The notes under the pieces were generated by a model. It saw only the letters and a list, made by a program, of their open reading frames with translations. It was not told the DNA's origin and did not search any database. From NCBI GenBank assembly GCA_024232355.1, contig JAAEPW010001061.1, positions 15,587 to 79,586 on the forward strand: a stretch of DNA of 64,000 nucleotides. The letters are read 5' to 3'. Source of the stretch: Chloroflexota bacterium. GTDB lineage: Bacteria > Chloroflexota > Anaerolineae > B4-G1. A program made the translations under genes and the position numbers. The number at the start of each line of letters is the position of its first letter. The stretch's first letter is position 1. Below are positions 23,878 to 31,849 of the stretch, piece by piece.

Positions 23878-24527
23878 GCCTGAAACGGCAGTTGATCCCC
23901 GCGCGAGAAGCGCGCATCGAAATCCGAGTAGTCAACTCGCGCTTTATTGCCACGGCGGCGCCGGTTTTCACCGTGGACGAGGCCAAGGCGTTCATCGCCC
24001 GCGTCAAGCACGAGTTTGCCGACGCGTCGCACAACGTCCCCGTGTACGTGATCGGCCACGGCGCGAGCGTCATCGCCCACAGCCGTGATGATGGTGAGCC
24101 GTCGGGGACAGCCGGGCGACCGGCGTTGACTGTCCTGCGGGGGAGCGGTTTGGGAGACGTAGCCGTCGTCGTGACGCGCTACTTTGGCGGGACCAAGCTG
24201 GGGACCGGCGGGCTGGTGCGTGCCTACGGGGACGCTGTTCGGGCGATCTTGGATGTACTGCCCCGTGCCATCAAGGTGCCCACGCACATTGTTACCATTG
24301 TGATGCCGTACAGCTATTTTGAGCGGATGCGTCTGCTGGTGGCGGCCCATCACGGCGTAATTCAGAACGAGGATTTTGCGGCCGAGGTGACAATGACAGC
24401 CCAGTTTGCTGTGGAGCATTTTCCCGCGTTTCAGATCGCGTTGCGGGAAATGTCCGGCGGGACGATCGAGGCGGACATTATCGAAACAAATGAGGCGACC
24501 ATTATGCCTGTTGAAGTGGAAGCATAA
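23874..24527 (+). CDS. YigZ/IMPACT family protein
   Basis: A 217-residue protein with the family's conserved core: an N-terminal FIATAAPVFTVDEAKAFI, then AHSRDDGEPSGTAGRPAL and VVVTRYFGGTKLGTGGLVRAY. The C-terminal part is the ferredoxin-like DUF1949-type domain. IMPACT-family members are linked to translation control in eukaryotes; the bacterial role is unclear. The start is TTG at 23874, overlapping the hydrolase stop by 4 bp. Confidence 0.88.
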   Translation: MSLKRQLIPAREARIEIRVVNSRFIATAAPVFTVDEAKAFIARVKHEFADASHNVPVYVIGHGASVIAHSRDDGEPSGTAGRPALTVLRGSGLGDVAVVVTRYFGGTKLGTGGLVRAYGDAVRAILDVLPRAIKVPTHIVTIVMPYSYFERMRLLVAAHHGVIQNEDFAAEVTMTAQFAVEHFPAFQIALREMSGGTIEADIIETNEATIMPVEVEA

Positions 24528-24552
24528 GACGGATTTCAAGGGAGATGATTAA

Positions 24553-26529
24553 ATGAATTCACCATCCGAAACGCAAAAGAGAACCACCATTATCGTGATC
24601 ATTGTGATCGCCGTACTGGTTGTGTTGTGTCTGTGCCTTTGTTGCTGTGGTATGGGCGCTACATCGTTCATGCTGATGGCTGACGCGGGACTCGCCCCCA
24701 CGCCAGGGCCTACGCCTGCCCCGGTTGATTTCCGTCCCGCGGTCCCACCCGACGCGGGCCAAGACCTCCAACAGCGGCTTGCCGAAACATCCACCACCGA
24801 CACCGACTATTGGCAGCTCTACGGACAGTTGGAAAGCGAGACTGGCGAACCAGCGACACGCGATCCCGTACAAGAGCCGCCCGAATACCAGGTCGGCGAT
24901 GTGCATACCTTTTGGATGTCGGATGAGCAAGCGCAGCGCTACTGGCAGATCGATGCCGAGTTGCACATCAAGACCGATCACGCCTATTTTTACGTGAGCG
25001 ACGGCACCTCGTTTGACGCCGATAAACTACGAGAGGCCGCCGATCTCTTTGAATCTCAGATTCACCCCACCAACCAGCGGTACTTTGGCTCGGAACGGAT
25101 GCCCGGGATCGACAACGATCCTCGGATGACAATCTTGGTTACCAACGAGATGCCGTTTGGCATCGCCGGTTACTTTAGCACGGTGGACGAGTACCCCAGC
25201 ACGATGAAACCGCGCAGCAATGAGCGAGAGATGATTTATGTCACGTCGAGCTATTTGAACGACTTGGAGATGTTTGGACAGTTGCTCAGCCACGAGTATC
25301 AGCACATGATTCATTGGAACCAGGATCTCAGCGAGGCGACATGGGTCAATGAGGGGCTTTCCGAGTTGGCCGAAGAGACCAATGGTTACGAGAGTGTGCT
25401 TGGCGGCACGCAATTCTGGAGCAATCCCGATGTCCAGTTGACCAACTGGGCTGAAGACTCGGATGATCGCCTCCGAAACTATGCTGCCAGCAAGCTGTAC
25501 CTCAGCTATCTGGGTGAGCATTATGGTGGATACGAGGTGTTGAGCCGACTGGCTGCCGACGATGCTGATAGCATAGACGGTATCAACCACGTGCTCCAGG
25601 CCGGCGAGCACGATGTCGATTTCGTGGATGTGTTTGCCGACTGGACAGCTGCCAACTTGCTCGGCGACTCGACTGTTGGCGATGGACAGTATGACTATGA
25701 TCTGCGTGGTTACAGAGAACCCCGGATGGAGGCTGCATTGGAGGCCAATGCCACCGAATACGCGGGCTGGGTTCACCAATTCGGCGCGGACTATGTTGAG
25801 ATTGACCCACAGGCCGGGCGCAGTGTGACGTTTGAAGGGTCTGGGCTTGTGCGAGTGGCGGCGACCGATCCCCACGCTGGCGAGTTTTCCTGGTGGTCGA
25901 ACCGGCGCAACATGATGAGCAGCAGCCTGACACGCTTGGTGGACTTGGGGGATGTGGAATCAGCCACCCTCCATTTCTGGACGTGGCACAACATCGAAGA
26001 TGATTTTGACTATGGTTATGTGATGGTCTCCACTGACGGCGGGCGCACGTGGGAGACGCTGCCGGGGATGCACACGACTGACGAGAATCCGAACAACGCT
26101 AACTTTGGGCAGGCCTATACCGGCAAAAGCGAGTCGTGGCTGGAGGAGCGAATAGACCTGACCCCTTATGCCGGGCAAGAGGTATTGCTTCGTTTTTGGT
26201 ATATCACTGACCCCGGCTTGAACCAACCTGGCTGGCTCATTGACGATATCTCGATCCCCGAAATCGGGTTCTCGGACGACGCGGAACAAGAGGACAGCGG
26301 TTGGACGGTGGATGGCTTTGTCCGTTCTTCAAATGACCTTCCCCAAGCGTACAGCGTGCAACTGGTCGAGTATGGCCCGCAGACCAGCGTGCGCCGCTTG
26401 GACCTGGACACGGAGAACAAAGTCGAGGTCGAGTTGGGTGTGGAGACAGATCGGGCGGTGTTGGTCGTGTCTGGGGTGACGTATTGGACATCGGAGCTTG
26501 CGCCCTATCGAGTGACGATTGAGCCGTAG
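24553..26529 (+). CDS. Membrane-anchored or secreted metalloprotease, immune-inhibitor-A-like
   Basis: A 658-residue protein. Residues 12-33 form one hydrophobic segment with a striking Cys cluster (VVLCLCLCCCG), followed by a Pro-rich linker (APTPGPTPAPVD). The catalytic domain carries the gluzincin motif HEYQH (His247, Glu248, His251), with WVNEGLSELAEE downstream giving a plausible third ligand Glu271. The C-terminal third (VSTDGGRTWETLPG, GWLIDDISIPEIGF) matches the jelly-roll module of immune inhibitor A/M6 proteases. It probably cleaves proteins outside the cell. The start at 24553 follows GGGAGATGATTAA. Confidence 0.85.
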   Translation: MNSPSETQKRTTIIVIIVIAVLVVLCLCLCCCGMGATSFMLMADAGLAPTPGPTPAPVDFRPAVPPDAGQDLQQRLAETSTTDTDYWQLYGQLESETGEPATRDPVQEPPEYQVGDVHTFWMSDEQAQRYWQIDAELHIKTDHAYFYVSDGTSFDADKLREAADLFESQIHPTNQRYFGSERMPGIDNDPRMTILVTNEMPFGIAGYFSTVDEYPSTMKPRSNEREMIYVTSSYLNDLEMFGQLLSHEYQHMIHWNQDLSEATWVNEGLSELAEETNGYESVLGGTQFWSNPDVQLTNWAEDSDDRLRNYAASKLYLSYLGEHYGGYEVLSRLAADDADSIDGINHVLQAGEHDVDFVDVFADWTAANLLGDSTVGDGQYDYDLRGYREPRMEAALEANATEYAGWVHQFGADYVEIDPQAGRSVTFEGSGLVRVAATDPHAGEFSWWSNRRNMMSSSLTRLVDLGDVESATLHFWTWHNIEDDFDYGYVMVSTDGGRTWETLPGMHTTDENPNNANFGQAYTGKSESWLEERIDLTPYAGQEVLLRFWYITDPGLNQPGWLIDDISIPEIGFSDDAEQEDSGWTVDGFVRSSNDLPQAYSVQLVEYGPQTSVRRLDLDTENKVEVELGVETDRAVLVVSGVTYWTSELAPYRVTIEP

Positions 26530-26588
26530 GGTAGGGCGATTGCCAATTTTGTTTCTCATTTTGCCTTGAAAATCCACAGAAATTCTAA

Positions 26589-26617
26589 TTGCCCTTTTTC
26601 GTCAAGCATCGTATAAT
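26589..26617 (+). promoter_or_regulatory. Sigma-70-type promoter upstream of the JAB/E2-like gene
   Basis: TTGCCC (26589-26594), a 17-bp spacer and a perfect TATAAT (26612-26617) lie 58 bp before the start at 26676, so this gene has its own transcription start. Confidence 0.65.
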
Positions 26618-26675
26618 GTGCGAGTAATGTGGAAATTGTCTGTTGAAAAAGTGAACGTGAAAAGAGTAAAAGACT

Positions 26676-27698
26676 ATGTCTACAGAAGCTCCTGTCATAT
26701 ATGTTTTGCCCCAAGTTCAAGCTGCCCTGGAAGCCGAAGTTGATCGAGCTGGCGGCAGCGGAGGTATAGTAGGTGGGCTTCTCTTTGGTTACCCGCTGGA
26801 CGAGGGCCGCCGTCAGGTACTTGGGTGGGCCCGACCGCGCCCCGAAGTTCGTTTTGGGGAAAAGGATTTTTGTCTCGATCAATCACGCACGTCGCAACAA
26901 TTGGATCAAGCCCGAAAATTGACTCCAGAAGCCCATTACTGTGGCGTCTGGTACATCCATCGCACACCCAACAAAGAATTGACCGATGAGGAATGGGTGC
27001 AGACTCAGTCCGTGCTAGAGGATCCCGATTTTCGCTTTGATGACCTAGTTTGCTTGGTGGTTTGTCTATATTTTGGCGAGTTGACCTTTTATGCCTCATC
27101 CTTTAACAAGTATCATTCGGCCAAGGGGCAGTTGCCAACTCCCACGCATCTGTTTTCGGCGATGGATGACTCGCTTGAAGAATCCACCCGGATTGAGTAT
27201 GCAACTCCGTCGGCTGCGCCAGAACCGGTGCTTACGTATTGGTACAGAGATCCGGATATTGCTGAACGACTGAATCAAGAGCACGAGCGATTGGCGGAAA
27301 AGTATAATATTGAAGCGACAATGGAGCCTGACGAGCAAATGATTTTTCAATTGATGCCCAAGAGCGGGTACGGCAAACTGGCCTTTTCCTTGGCCTGTGG
27401 GCTTGGTTTCCCCGACAGTGGGCCGACAGCTTTTCTATCGGCTGGGGGTAAGCGGCATCCATTATTCAGCCCCGGTCTAAACAATTGGTCAACAGAGCAT
27501 TGGTTGGTTCAAGTAGCCGATGATATGATCGAGTGGTTGACTTGGTCGCTCGATGAATACCAGAGTGCGGCAAAAGAAGCACTGAATCGAGGTGATTATC
27601 AAGAGGCCGCTGATTTTCTGACCATAGTACTTTCAATCAATCCGCGCACACCTCGTGCCGCTCGATTGCTGGCGCGGGCACAAGCGCCATTACGCTAG
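26676..27698 (+). CDS. Putative degenerate JAB/MPN + E2/RWD-like + TPR protein
   Basis: A 340-residue cytoplasmic protein. Residues about 5-150 look like an MPN/JAB core (GGIVGGLLFGYP, then HYCGVWYIHRTPNKELTDEEW), but the HxH metal motif is reduced to His95-Arg-Thr97, so isopeptidase activity is doubtful. Residues about 205-285 have the E2/UEV pattern: a Phe-Pro-x-x-x-Pro turn (FPDSGPTAFLS), then His-Pro (KRHPLFSPG), a Trp (NNWSTEHW) and a helix (ADDMIEWLTW), with no Cys at the E2 catalytic position. The tail (ALNRGDYQEAADFLTIVLSI) is one TPR. Both domain calls are fold-pattern inferences. Confidence 0.5.
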   Translation: MSTEAPVIYVLPQVQAALEAEVDRAGGSGGIVGGLLFGYPLDEGRRQVLGWARPRPEVRFGEKDFCLDQSRTSQQLDQARKLTPEAHYCGVWYIHRTPNKELTDEEWVQTQSVLEDPDFRFDDLVCLVVCLYFGELTFYASSFNKYHSAKGQLPTPTHLFSAMDDSLEESTRIEYATPSAAPEPVLTYWYRDPDIAERLNQEHERLAEKYNIEATMEPDEQMIFQLMPKSGYGKLAFSLACGLGFPDSGPTAFLSAGGKRHPLFSPGLNNWSTEHWLVQVADDMIEWLTWSLDEYQSAAKEALNRGDYQEAADFLTIVLSINPRTPRAARLLARAQAPLR

Positions 27699-27743
27699 CT
27701 GGGCGTCTGCATTGATATCCCTCTCCATCATTCATTTTTGAGG

Positions 27744-27771
27744 TTGACACCTTGGCGAAATGAGGTAAAAT
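27744..27771 (+). promoter_or_regulatory. Promoter of the tRNA-Thr/rpmG/secE/nusG/rpl operon
   Basis: A perfect TTGACA (27744-27749), a 16-bp spacer and TAAAAT (27766-27771) lie 45 bp upstream of tRNA-Thr. Confidence 0.75.
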
Positions 27772-27816
27772 TGTGCTCCGACCGGGCAGCAGGTTAAAGT
27801 GTGTGATCCGGCGCTG

Positions 27817-27889
27817 GCCCACGTAGCTCAGTCGGTAGAGCACACCCTTGGTAAGGGTGTGGCCCTCGGTTCAATTCCGAGCGTGGGCT
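27817..27889 (+). tRNA. tRNA-Thr (GGT anticodon)
   Basis: Cloverleaf: acceptor GCCCACG/CGTGGGC, D arm GCTC...GAGC, anticodon loop TTGGTAA in stem CACCC/GGGTG, T arm with TTCAATT loop, and discriminator T. CCA is not encoded. Confidence 0.95.
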
Positions 27890-27936
27890 CTAATATATAA
27901 TAGGCTAAATCTTTAGCACTTGAATATGGTGATATA

Positions 27937-28101
27937 ATGGCAAAGAAAGCAGTCCGAATGGTAATCACACTTGCATGTATAGAATGCAAGGAACACAATT
28001 ATACGAGCCAGAAAAATCGACGTAATGATTCTGGTCGTCTCGAGTTGAACAAGTTCTGTCCCCGCTGTCGCAAGCATACAGCGCATCGCGAGACAAAGTA
28101 G
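27937..28101 (+). CDS. rpmG: 50S ribosomal protein L33
   Basis: A 54-residue protein beginning [18 protein letters not shown] and ending [14 protein letters not shown], with the two CxxC pairs of the zinc-binding form of L33 (CIEC and CPRC). It lies between tRNA-Thr and tRNA-Trp, which is its usual place upstream of secE. The ribosome-binding site is weak. Confidence 0.95.
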   Translation: MAKKAVRMVITLACIECKEHNYTSQKNRRNDSGRLELNKFCPRCRKHTAHRETK

Positions 28102-28110
28102 GGCGTTCGT

Positions 28111-28184
28111 AGGCCAGTAGCTCAATTTGGCAGAGCAACGGTCTCCAAAACCGTAGGTTGCGGGTTCGATTCCTGCCTGGCCTG
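28111..28184 (+). tRNA. tRNA-Trp (CCA anticodon)
   Basis: Cloverleaf: acceptor AGGCCAG/CTGGCCT, anticodon loop CTCCAAA in stem ACGGT/ACCGT, T loop TTCGATT, discriminator G. The 3' CCA is not encoded. Confidence 0.95.
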
Positions 28185-28194
28185 CCTGAGATGA

Positions 28195-28235
28195 ACTTCA
28201 AGACACCGCCATACATGGAGGCGGTGTCTTGAAGT
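28195..28235 (+). other. Perfect 16-bp hairpin between tRNA-Trp and secE
   Basis: ACTTCAAGACACCGCC (28195-28210) pairs exactly with GGCGGTGTCTTGAAGT (28220-28235) over a 9-nt loop. No T tract follows (GTAGGTAACC), so this is not a classical terminator. It could be an RNase III-type processing site freeing the tRNA from the secE-nusG mRNA, or a partial attenuator. Confidence 0.8.
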
Positions 28236-28266
28236 GTAGGTAACCTGATATAGGGAGACACGAAAC

Positions 28267-28572
28267 GTGGCAAAGTCGGCAAAAAAGAAGGCAGCAAAAC
28301 CAAAGGAAAATGCTATCGCGCGCTATCTGCGAGAAACACGTATCGAGTTGCGCAAGGTGCACTGGCCCACGCGTGAGGAGGCCTGGAACTTGACAAAGGT
28401 CGTTATGGCCGTCACTGTCTCTATGGCTATTTTCCTGGGTGCGTTAGATAAACTGTTTGACATAGAACTAAAGGGGATCATAGAAGGAAACGCAATTGCC
28501 ATTGGTGCAGTGGTTGTGGTTTTTGTCGCGGGTGTGTTGACTGTCGTGATCTTGAATCGGCAAGCGGCATAA
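28267..28572 (+). CDS. secE: Preprotein translocase subunit SecE
   Basis: A 101-residue protein. A Lys/Ala-rich N-terminus leads to the conserved amphipathic segment YLRETRIELRKVHWPTREEA, then membrane-spanning segments (VMAVTVSMAIFLGAL and IAIGAVVVVFVAGVLTVVIL). It is the SecYEG clamp subunit. The start is GTG at 28267 with AGGGAG upstream. nusG follows by 32 bp. Confidence 0.95.
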   Translation: MAKSAKKKAAKPKENAIARYLRETRIELRKVHWPTREEAWNLTKVVMAVTVSMAIFLGALDKLFDIELKGIIEGNAIAIGAVVVVFVAGVLTVVILNRQAA

Positions 28573-28604
28573 TAGATTAAATTGGAAAAGGTCAGGTAAC
28601 GACA

Positions 28605-29312
28605 ATGTTCGCAGAGCAAGTCGAGCCCGATGCGGTACCGGTAGCAGAAGACAATACTGATGCGCTAGCGTCAGCTTCGCCGGAAACTGTAGATGATATG
28701 GCTAAAGACGTCTTGGCAGAAGAGGTAGCCAGAGTCACGGAATCCCAGGTTGAAGATATTTCTGAGGCAGTTGAAGCTGTTCCTCAGGACGATCGGGCTT
28801 GGTACGTCGTGCATTGCTACTCTGGCTATGAGAACAAAGTTAAACACAACCTGGAGCAACGCATCGAGACGATGCAAATGCAAAACCAGATTTTTCAGGT
28901 TGTAGTCCCGACCGAAGACGAGATGGAAGTTCGTGATGGGAAGCGAAGGGTAATTGAGAGACGTGTTTTCCCGGGGTATATCCTGGTACAAATGTCTCTG
29001 ACTGATGATTCCTGGTTTGTGGTACGTAATACACCTGGGGTCACTGGGTTTGTGGGAATGGGAAACGAACCGACTCCCTTGCGTCCTGAAGAAGTTCAGG
29101 CTATTATGAAGCGCATGGAGGCCGAAGCCCCCAAGATCAAAGTTACTTTTAAACCGGGCCAAAAAGTCCGCATCATTGATGGTCCTTTTAACGAGTTTAT
29201 CGGTGTGGTGGACGAGATCGATATGGAACGGGCCAAAGTGCGCGTAATGGTCTCTTTCTTTGGTCGCGAGACGCCAGTCGAACTCGACTTTTTGCAAGTC
29301 GAAAAAACATAG
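28605..29312 (+). CDS. nusG: Transcription termination/antitermination protein NusG
   Basis: A 235-residue protein. The NGN domain starts at about residue 63 (WYVVHCYSGYENKVKHNL) and contains VFPGYILVQM and RNTPGVTGFVG. The C-terminal KOW domain is FKPGQKVRIIDGPF. The about 60-residue N-terminal acidic extension (many Asp/Glu/Val/Ala) is absent from typical 180-residue NusG; its role is unknown. NusG binds RNA polymerase and S10/Rho. The start at 28605 is the first Met of the frame. Confidence 0.96.
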   Translation: MFAEQVEPDAVPVAEDNTDALASASPETVDDMAKDVLAEEVARVTESQVEDISEAVEAVPQDDRAWYVVHCYSGYENKVKHNLEQRIETMQMQNQIFQVVVPTEDEMEVRDGKRRVIERRVFPGYILVQMSLTDDSWFVVRNTPGVTGFVGMGNEPTPLRPEEVQAIMKRMEAEAPKIKVTFKPGQKVRIIDGPFNEFIGVVDEIDMERAKVRVMVSFFGRETPVELDFLQVEKT

Positions 29313-29344
29313 TCAATATGTAATTTGTGTTTGGATGGAGGACG

Positions 29345-29767
29345 ATGAAAAAGGTCAAAGCAGTCGTAAAGTTACAAATACCGGCCGGGAAGGCCAATCC
29401 AGCCCCACCAGTAGGACCTGCACTGGCACAGCACGGTATCAACCTGATGCAATTCTGCAAAGAGTACAATGCTCGTACAAGTGGTCAGGTAGGAAACATT
29501 ATCCCGGCAGAGATCACCATTTATCAGGATGGATCATTCAAGTTTCTGCTCAAGACACCACCCACACCCGATCTGTTGCGAAAGGCGGCCGGTGTGGAAC
29601 GTGGGTCGGGCGAACCGAACCGGGACAAGGTTGGAAGCATCACTCAAGCTCAATTAGAAGAGATCGCTCAACTAAAGATGAAAGACCTGAATGCCATCAA
29701 TCTCGAAGGCGCGCTGCGGCAGATTGAAGGCACTGCACGGAGTATGGGGATTACCATCGTAGGGTAA
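29345..29767 (+). CDS. rplK: 50S ribosomal protein L11
   Basis: A 140-residue protein with canonical [19 protein letters not shown] and [17 protein letters not shown] ([13 protein letters not shown]) segments; it binds the GTPase-centre rRNA. I place the start at 29345 (MKKVKAVVK) because GGAGG lies just upstream; a GTG at 29327 would add six unlikely residues. Confidence 0.97.
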   Translation: MKKVKAVVKLQIPAGKANPAPPVGPALAQHGINLMQFCKEYNARTSGQVGNIIPAEITIYQDGSFKFLLKTPPTPDLLRKAAGVERGSGEPNRDKVGSITQAQLEEIAQLKMKDLNAINLEGALRQIEGTARSMGITIVG

Positions 29768-29820
29768 TTCATCAAGTCAGTGGGAGGGCCCAAGCCCGTT
29801 AGTACCACCTAGGAGGAAAG

Positions 29821-30540
29821 ATGCCACAACGAGGCAAAAAATATAACACAGCGTTAGAGAAAATAGATCGTTTAAAATTCTATTCATCGAAAGAGGCACT
29901 CCGACTGGTGAAAGAAACCAGTTACGCTAGTTTTGATGAAACAGTGGAAACGCACTTTCGGTTGGGAGTAGACCCACGGCATGCTGACCAGCAAGTGCGT
30001 GGTGTGGTCATGATGCCCCATGGTCTAGGGAAACAAGTACGAGTGTTGGTTTTTGCCGCTGGCGAGGCGGATAAAATCGCGCAGGATGCTGGTGCTGATT
30101 ACGTGGCTTCTGACGATGAGTGGATCAAAAAGATCCAGGGCGGTTGGACAGATTTTGACGTGGCCATCGCAGTTCCAGAGATGATGGGGAAAGTTGGGCG
30201 GTTGGGCCGCGTTTTGGGTCCACGGGGGCTGATGCCCAGTCCCAAGGCTGGTACGATCGCCAAGGCTGAAGACCTGCCTCGGTTGATCGAAGAAGCAAAG
30301 GCCGGTCGTGTCGAGTTTCGCGTTGACAAGACTTCCAATTTGCACACGCCTATCGGCAAAGTCAGTTTTTCACTGGATAATCTGTTCGATAACTTTGCGG
30401 CAATGATGGATGCGATGAAAAAAGCCCGACCTTCTGCCAGCAAAGGAACATACATCCGAAAAATCACGGTTACATCTACGATGGGGCCTGGGGTCAAAAT
30501 AGACCCAATTGAGGCTCAGTCGTTGGAGACTGCGTTCTAG
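29821..30540 (+). CDS. rplA: 50S ribosomal protein L1
   Basis: A 239-residue protein of normal length with [17 protein letters not shown], the most conserved stretch of L1. AGGAGGAAAG precedes the ATG. L1 often autoregulates its own operon by binding mRNA; no obvious L1 site was identified here. Confidence 0.97.
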   Translation: MPQRGKKYNTALEKIDRLKFYSSKEALRLVKETSYASFDETVETHFRLGVDPRHADQQVRGVVMMPHGLGKQVRVLVFAAGEADKIAQDAGADYVASDDEWIKKIQGGWTDFDVAIAVPEMMGKVGRLGRVLGPRGLMPSPKAGTIAKAEDLPRLIEEAKAGRVEFRVDKTSNLHTPIGKVSFSLDNLFDNFAAMMDAMKKARPSASKGTYIRKITVTSTMGPGVKIDPIEAQSLETAF

Positions 30541-30554
30541 GCAATTTGTTCGGA

Positions 30555-30707
30555 AAACCTCAAGCCAAGGACAGCAGGTGCGCTCCAGGTTGTGTCTTAC
30601 TGGACCACTGAGCGCTTAAATTTGACCTGCCGAGGCAAGAGACAGTTTTCATCTGTGAATTAGGTGAGAGATGTCCCTGCGTCGGCATGGCGCAGGGACA
30701 TTTTTTT
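30555..30707 (+). promoter_or_regulatory. L10(L12)4-binding leader with attenuator hairpin
   Basis: A 187-bp gap separates rplA from rplJ. Its first part can fold into a long stem (GCAGGT...ACCTGC with the flanking AAGCCAAGGA and CCGAGGCAAG), the form of ribosomal L10 leaders. At 30671-30701 a perfect 11-bp hairpin (ATGTCCCTGCG/CGCAGGGACAT) is followed by seven Ts, an intrinsic terminator placed just before the rplJ ribosome-binding site. Excess L10-L12 complex would be expected to favour termination. The leader assignment is by position and fold. Confidence 0.7.
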
Positions 30708-30727
30708 CATAAAGGAGGTGAGGTGAA

Positions 30728-31300
30728 TTGGCAATTTCAAAGCAGAGAAAGGACGAACTCGTTGCACAATACATAGAGCAACTCGAACAAAGTAAGGGGA
30801 TCATACTGGTCGACTTTCGGGGCCTTGGTGTGAATGATACAGATGGCATCAGACACGCGATGCGTTCTACCGGTGGCAAGTTTCAAGTAGTCAAGAATCG
30901 GTTGATGTTGTTGGCTTTGCAGAAAGCAGGGATGTCGCTTCCTGCTGAGTGGCTGCTCGGGCCAACGGCTATCGGTTTTTGTTACGATGAGGTACCACCA
31001 GTAGCAAAGATATTTACAGATACGGCAAAGGATTTGGAAGCATTGCGTATCAAGGGTGGGTTGATTGGTGCGTCGGTGCTCGAATCGGGCCAAGTGCGTA
31101 CCATTGCTAACCTTCCGTCCAAGGAAGTACTCTTGAGCCAGGTGCTTGGTACCATCAATGCTCCGGCCACTCAGGTGGTTGGTGTCGTCGCTAGTGGGAT
31201 TCGGCAGATACTTAACGTTTTGCAGGCCCACGTAGACAAGTTGGAAGAGTCAGGCGGTGCATCTACTGCCGCAATGGAACAGGCCGTTGAGCCTGCCTAA
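30728..31300 (+). CDS. rplJ: 50S ribosomal protein L10
   Basis: A 190-residue protein, slightly long at the C-terminus. The N-terminal RNA-binding domain is visible (KDELVAQYIEQLEQSKGIIL, DFRGLGVNDT, VVKNRLM), and the C-terminal helix that holds L7/L12 dimers is at the end. The start codon is TTG at 30728, supported by AAAGGAGGTGA 9 nt upstream and by absence of an alternative in-frame ATG. Confidence 0.95.
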   Translation: MAISKQRKDELVAQYIEQLEQSKGIILVDFRGLGVNDTDGIRHAMRSTGGKFQVVKNRLMLLALQKAGMSLPAEWLLGPTAIGFCYDEVPPVAKIFTDTAKDLEALRIKGGLIGASVLESGQVRTIANLPSKEVLLSQVLGTINAPATQVVGVVASGIRQILNVLQAHVDKLEESGGASTAAMEQAVEPA

Positions 31301-31366
31301 GCGTTGTTCGGAAATAACCAACAAAATTCATACACAAAAGTGTTCAATTAAGGAGAAATAGAAACA

Positions 31367-31741
31367 ATGGCAGATCTAGAAAAAATTGTAGAGGAAATCA
31401 GTCAACTCTCGTTGCTTGAAGCATCCGAGTTGGTCAAGATGCTAGAGGACAAGTTGGGCGTGAGCGCGGCTGCGCCCGTAGCGATGGCCGCAATGCCTAT
31501 GGCCGCCGCTGCCGAACTGGAGGAAGAAAAGACCGAGTTCGACGTCGTTCTCAAAGAAATCGGCCCCAAGAAGATCGAAGTGATCAAGACCGTACGGCAA
31601 CTCACCGCTCTGGGTTTGAGAGAAGCCAAAGAGATGGTAGACAGTGCACCCAGCGTTGTGATGGAAGCCGCAGCCAAAGATGCAGCCGAAGATGCCAAGT
31701 CCAAACTGGAAGGCGCTGGCGCAGTCATCGAACTCAAGTAA
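31367..31741 (+). CDS. rplL: 50S ribosomal protein L7/L12
   Basis: A 124-residue protein: an N-terminal dimerisation domain ([19 protein letters not shown]), an Ala/Met-rich hinge ([17 protein letters not shown]), and a C-terminal factor-binding domain ([34 protein letters not shown]). AAGGAGAAATAG lies upstream. It is followed by a terminator and not by rpoB. Confidence 0.97.
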   Translation: MADLEKIVEEISQLSLLEASELVKMLEDKLGVSAAAPVAMAAMPMAAAAELEEEKTEFDVVLKEIGPKKIEVIKTVRQLTALGLREAKEMVDSAPSVVMEAAAKDAAEDAKSKLEGAGAVIELK

Positions 31742-31799
31742 TCGGTGTTTTTTGATTTCCGCACAAGGTTGAAATCAACGAACCCGGCTTGAACACCAC

Positions 31800-31833
31800 C
31801 AGGGCGCTCACTCTGAGCGCCCTGATGTTTTTT
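31800..31833 (+). terminator. Intrinsic terminator after rplL
   Basis: CAGGGCGCTCA/TGAGCGCCCTG form an 11-bp stem with a 3-nt loop (31800-31824), followed by ATGTTTTTT. It closes the ribosomal operon and lies 17 bp from the convergent HesA/MoeB-like stop, so it may serve both directions. Confidence 0.88.
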
Positions 31834-31849
31834 ATGTTGTTTGTTTGAC

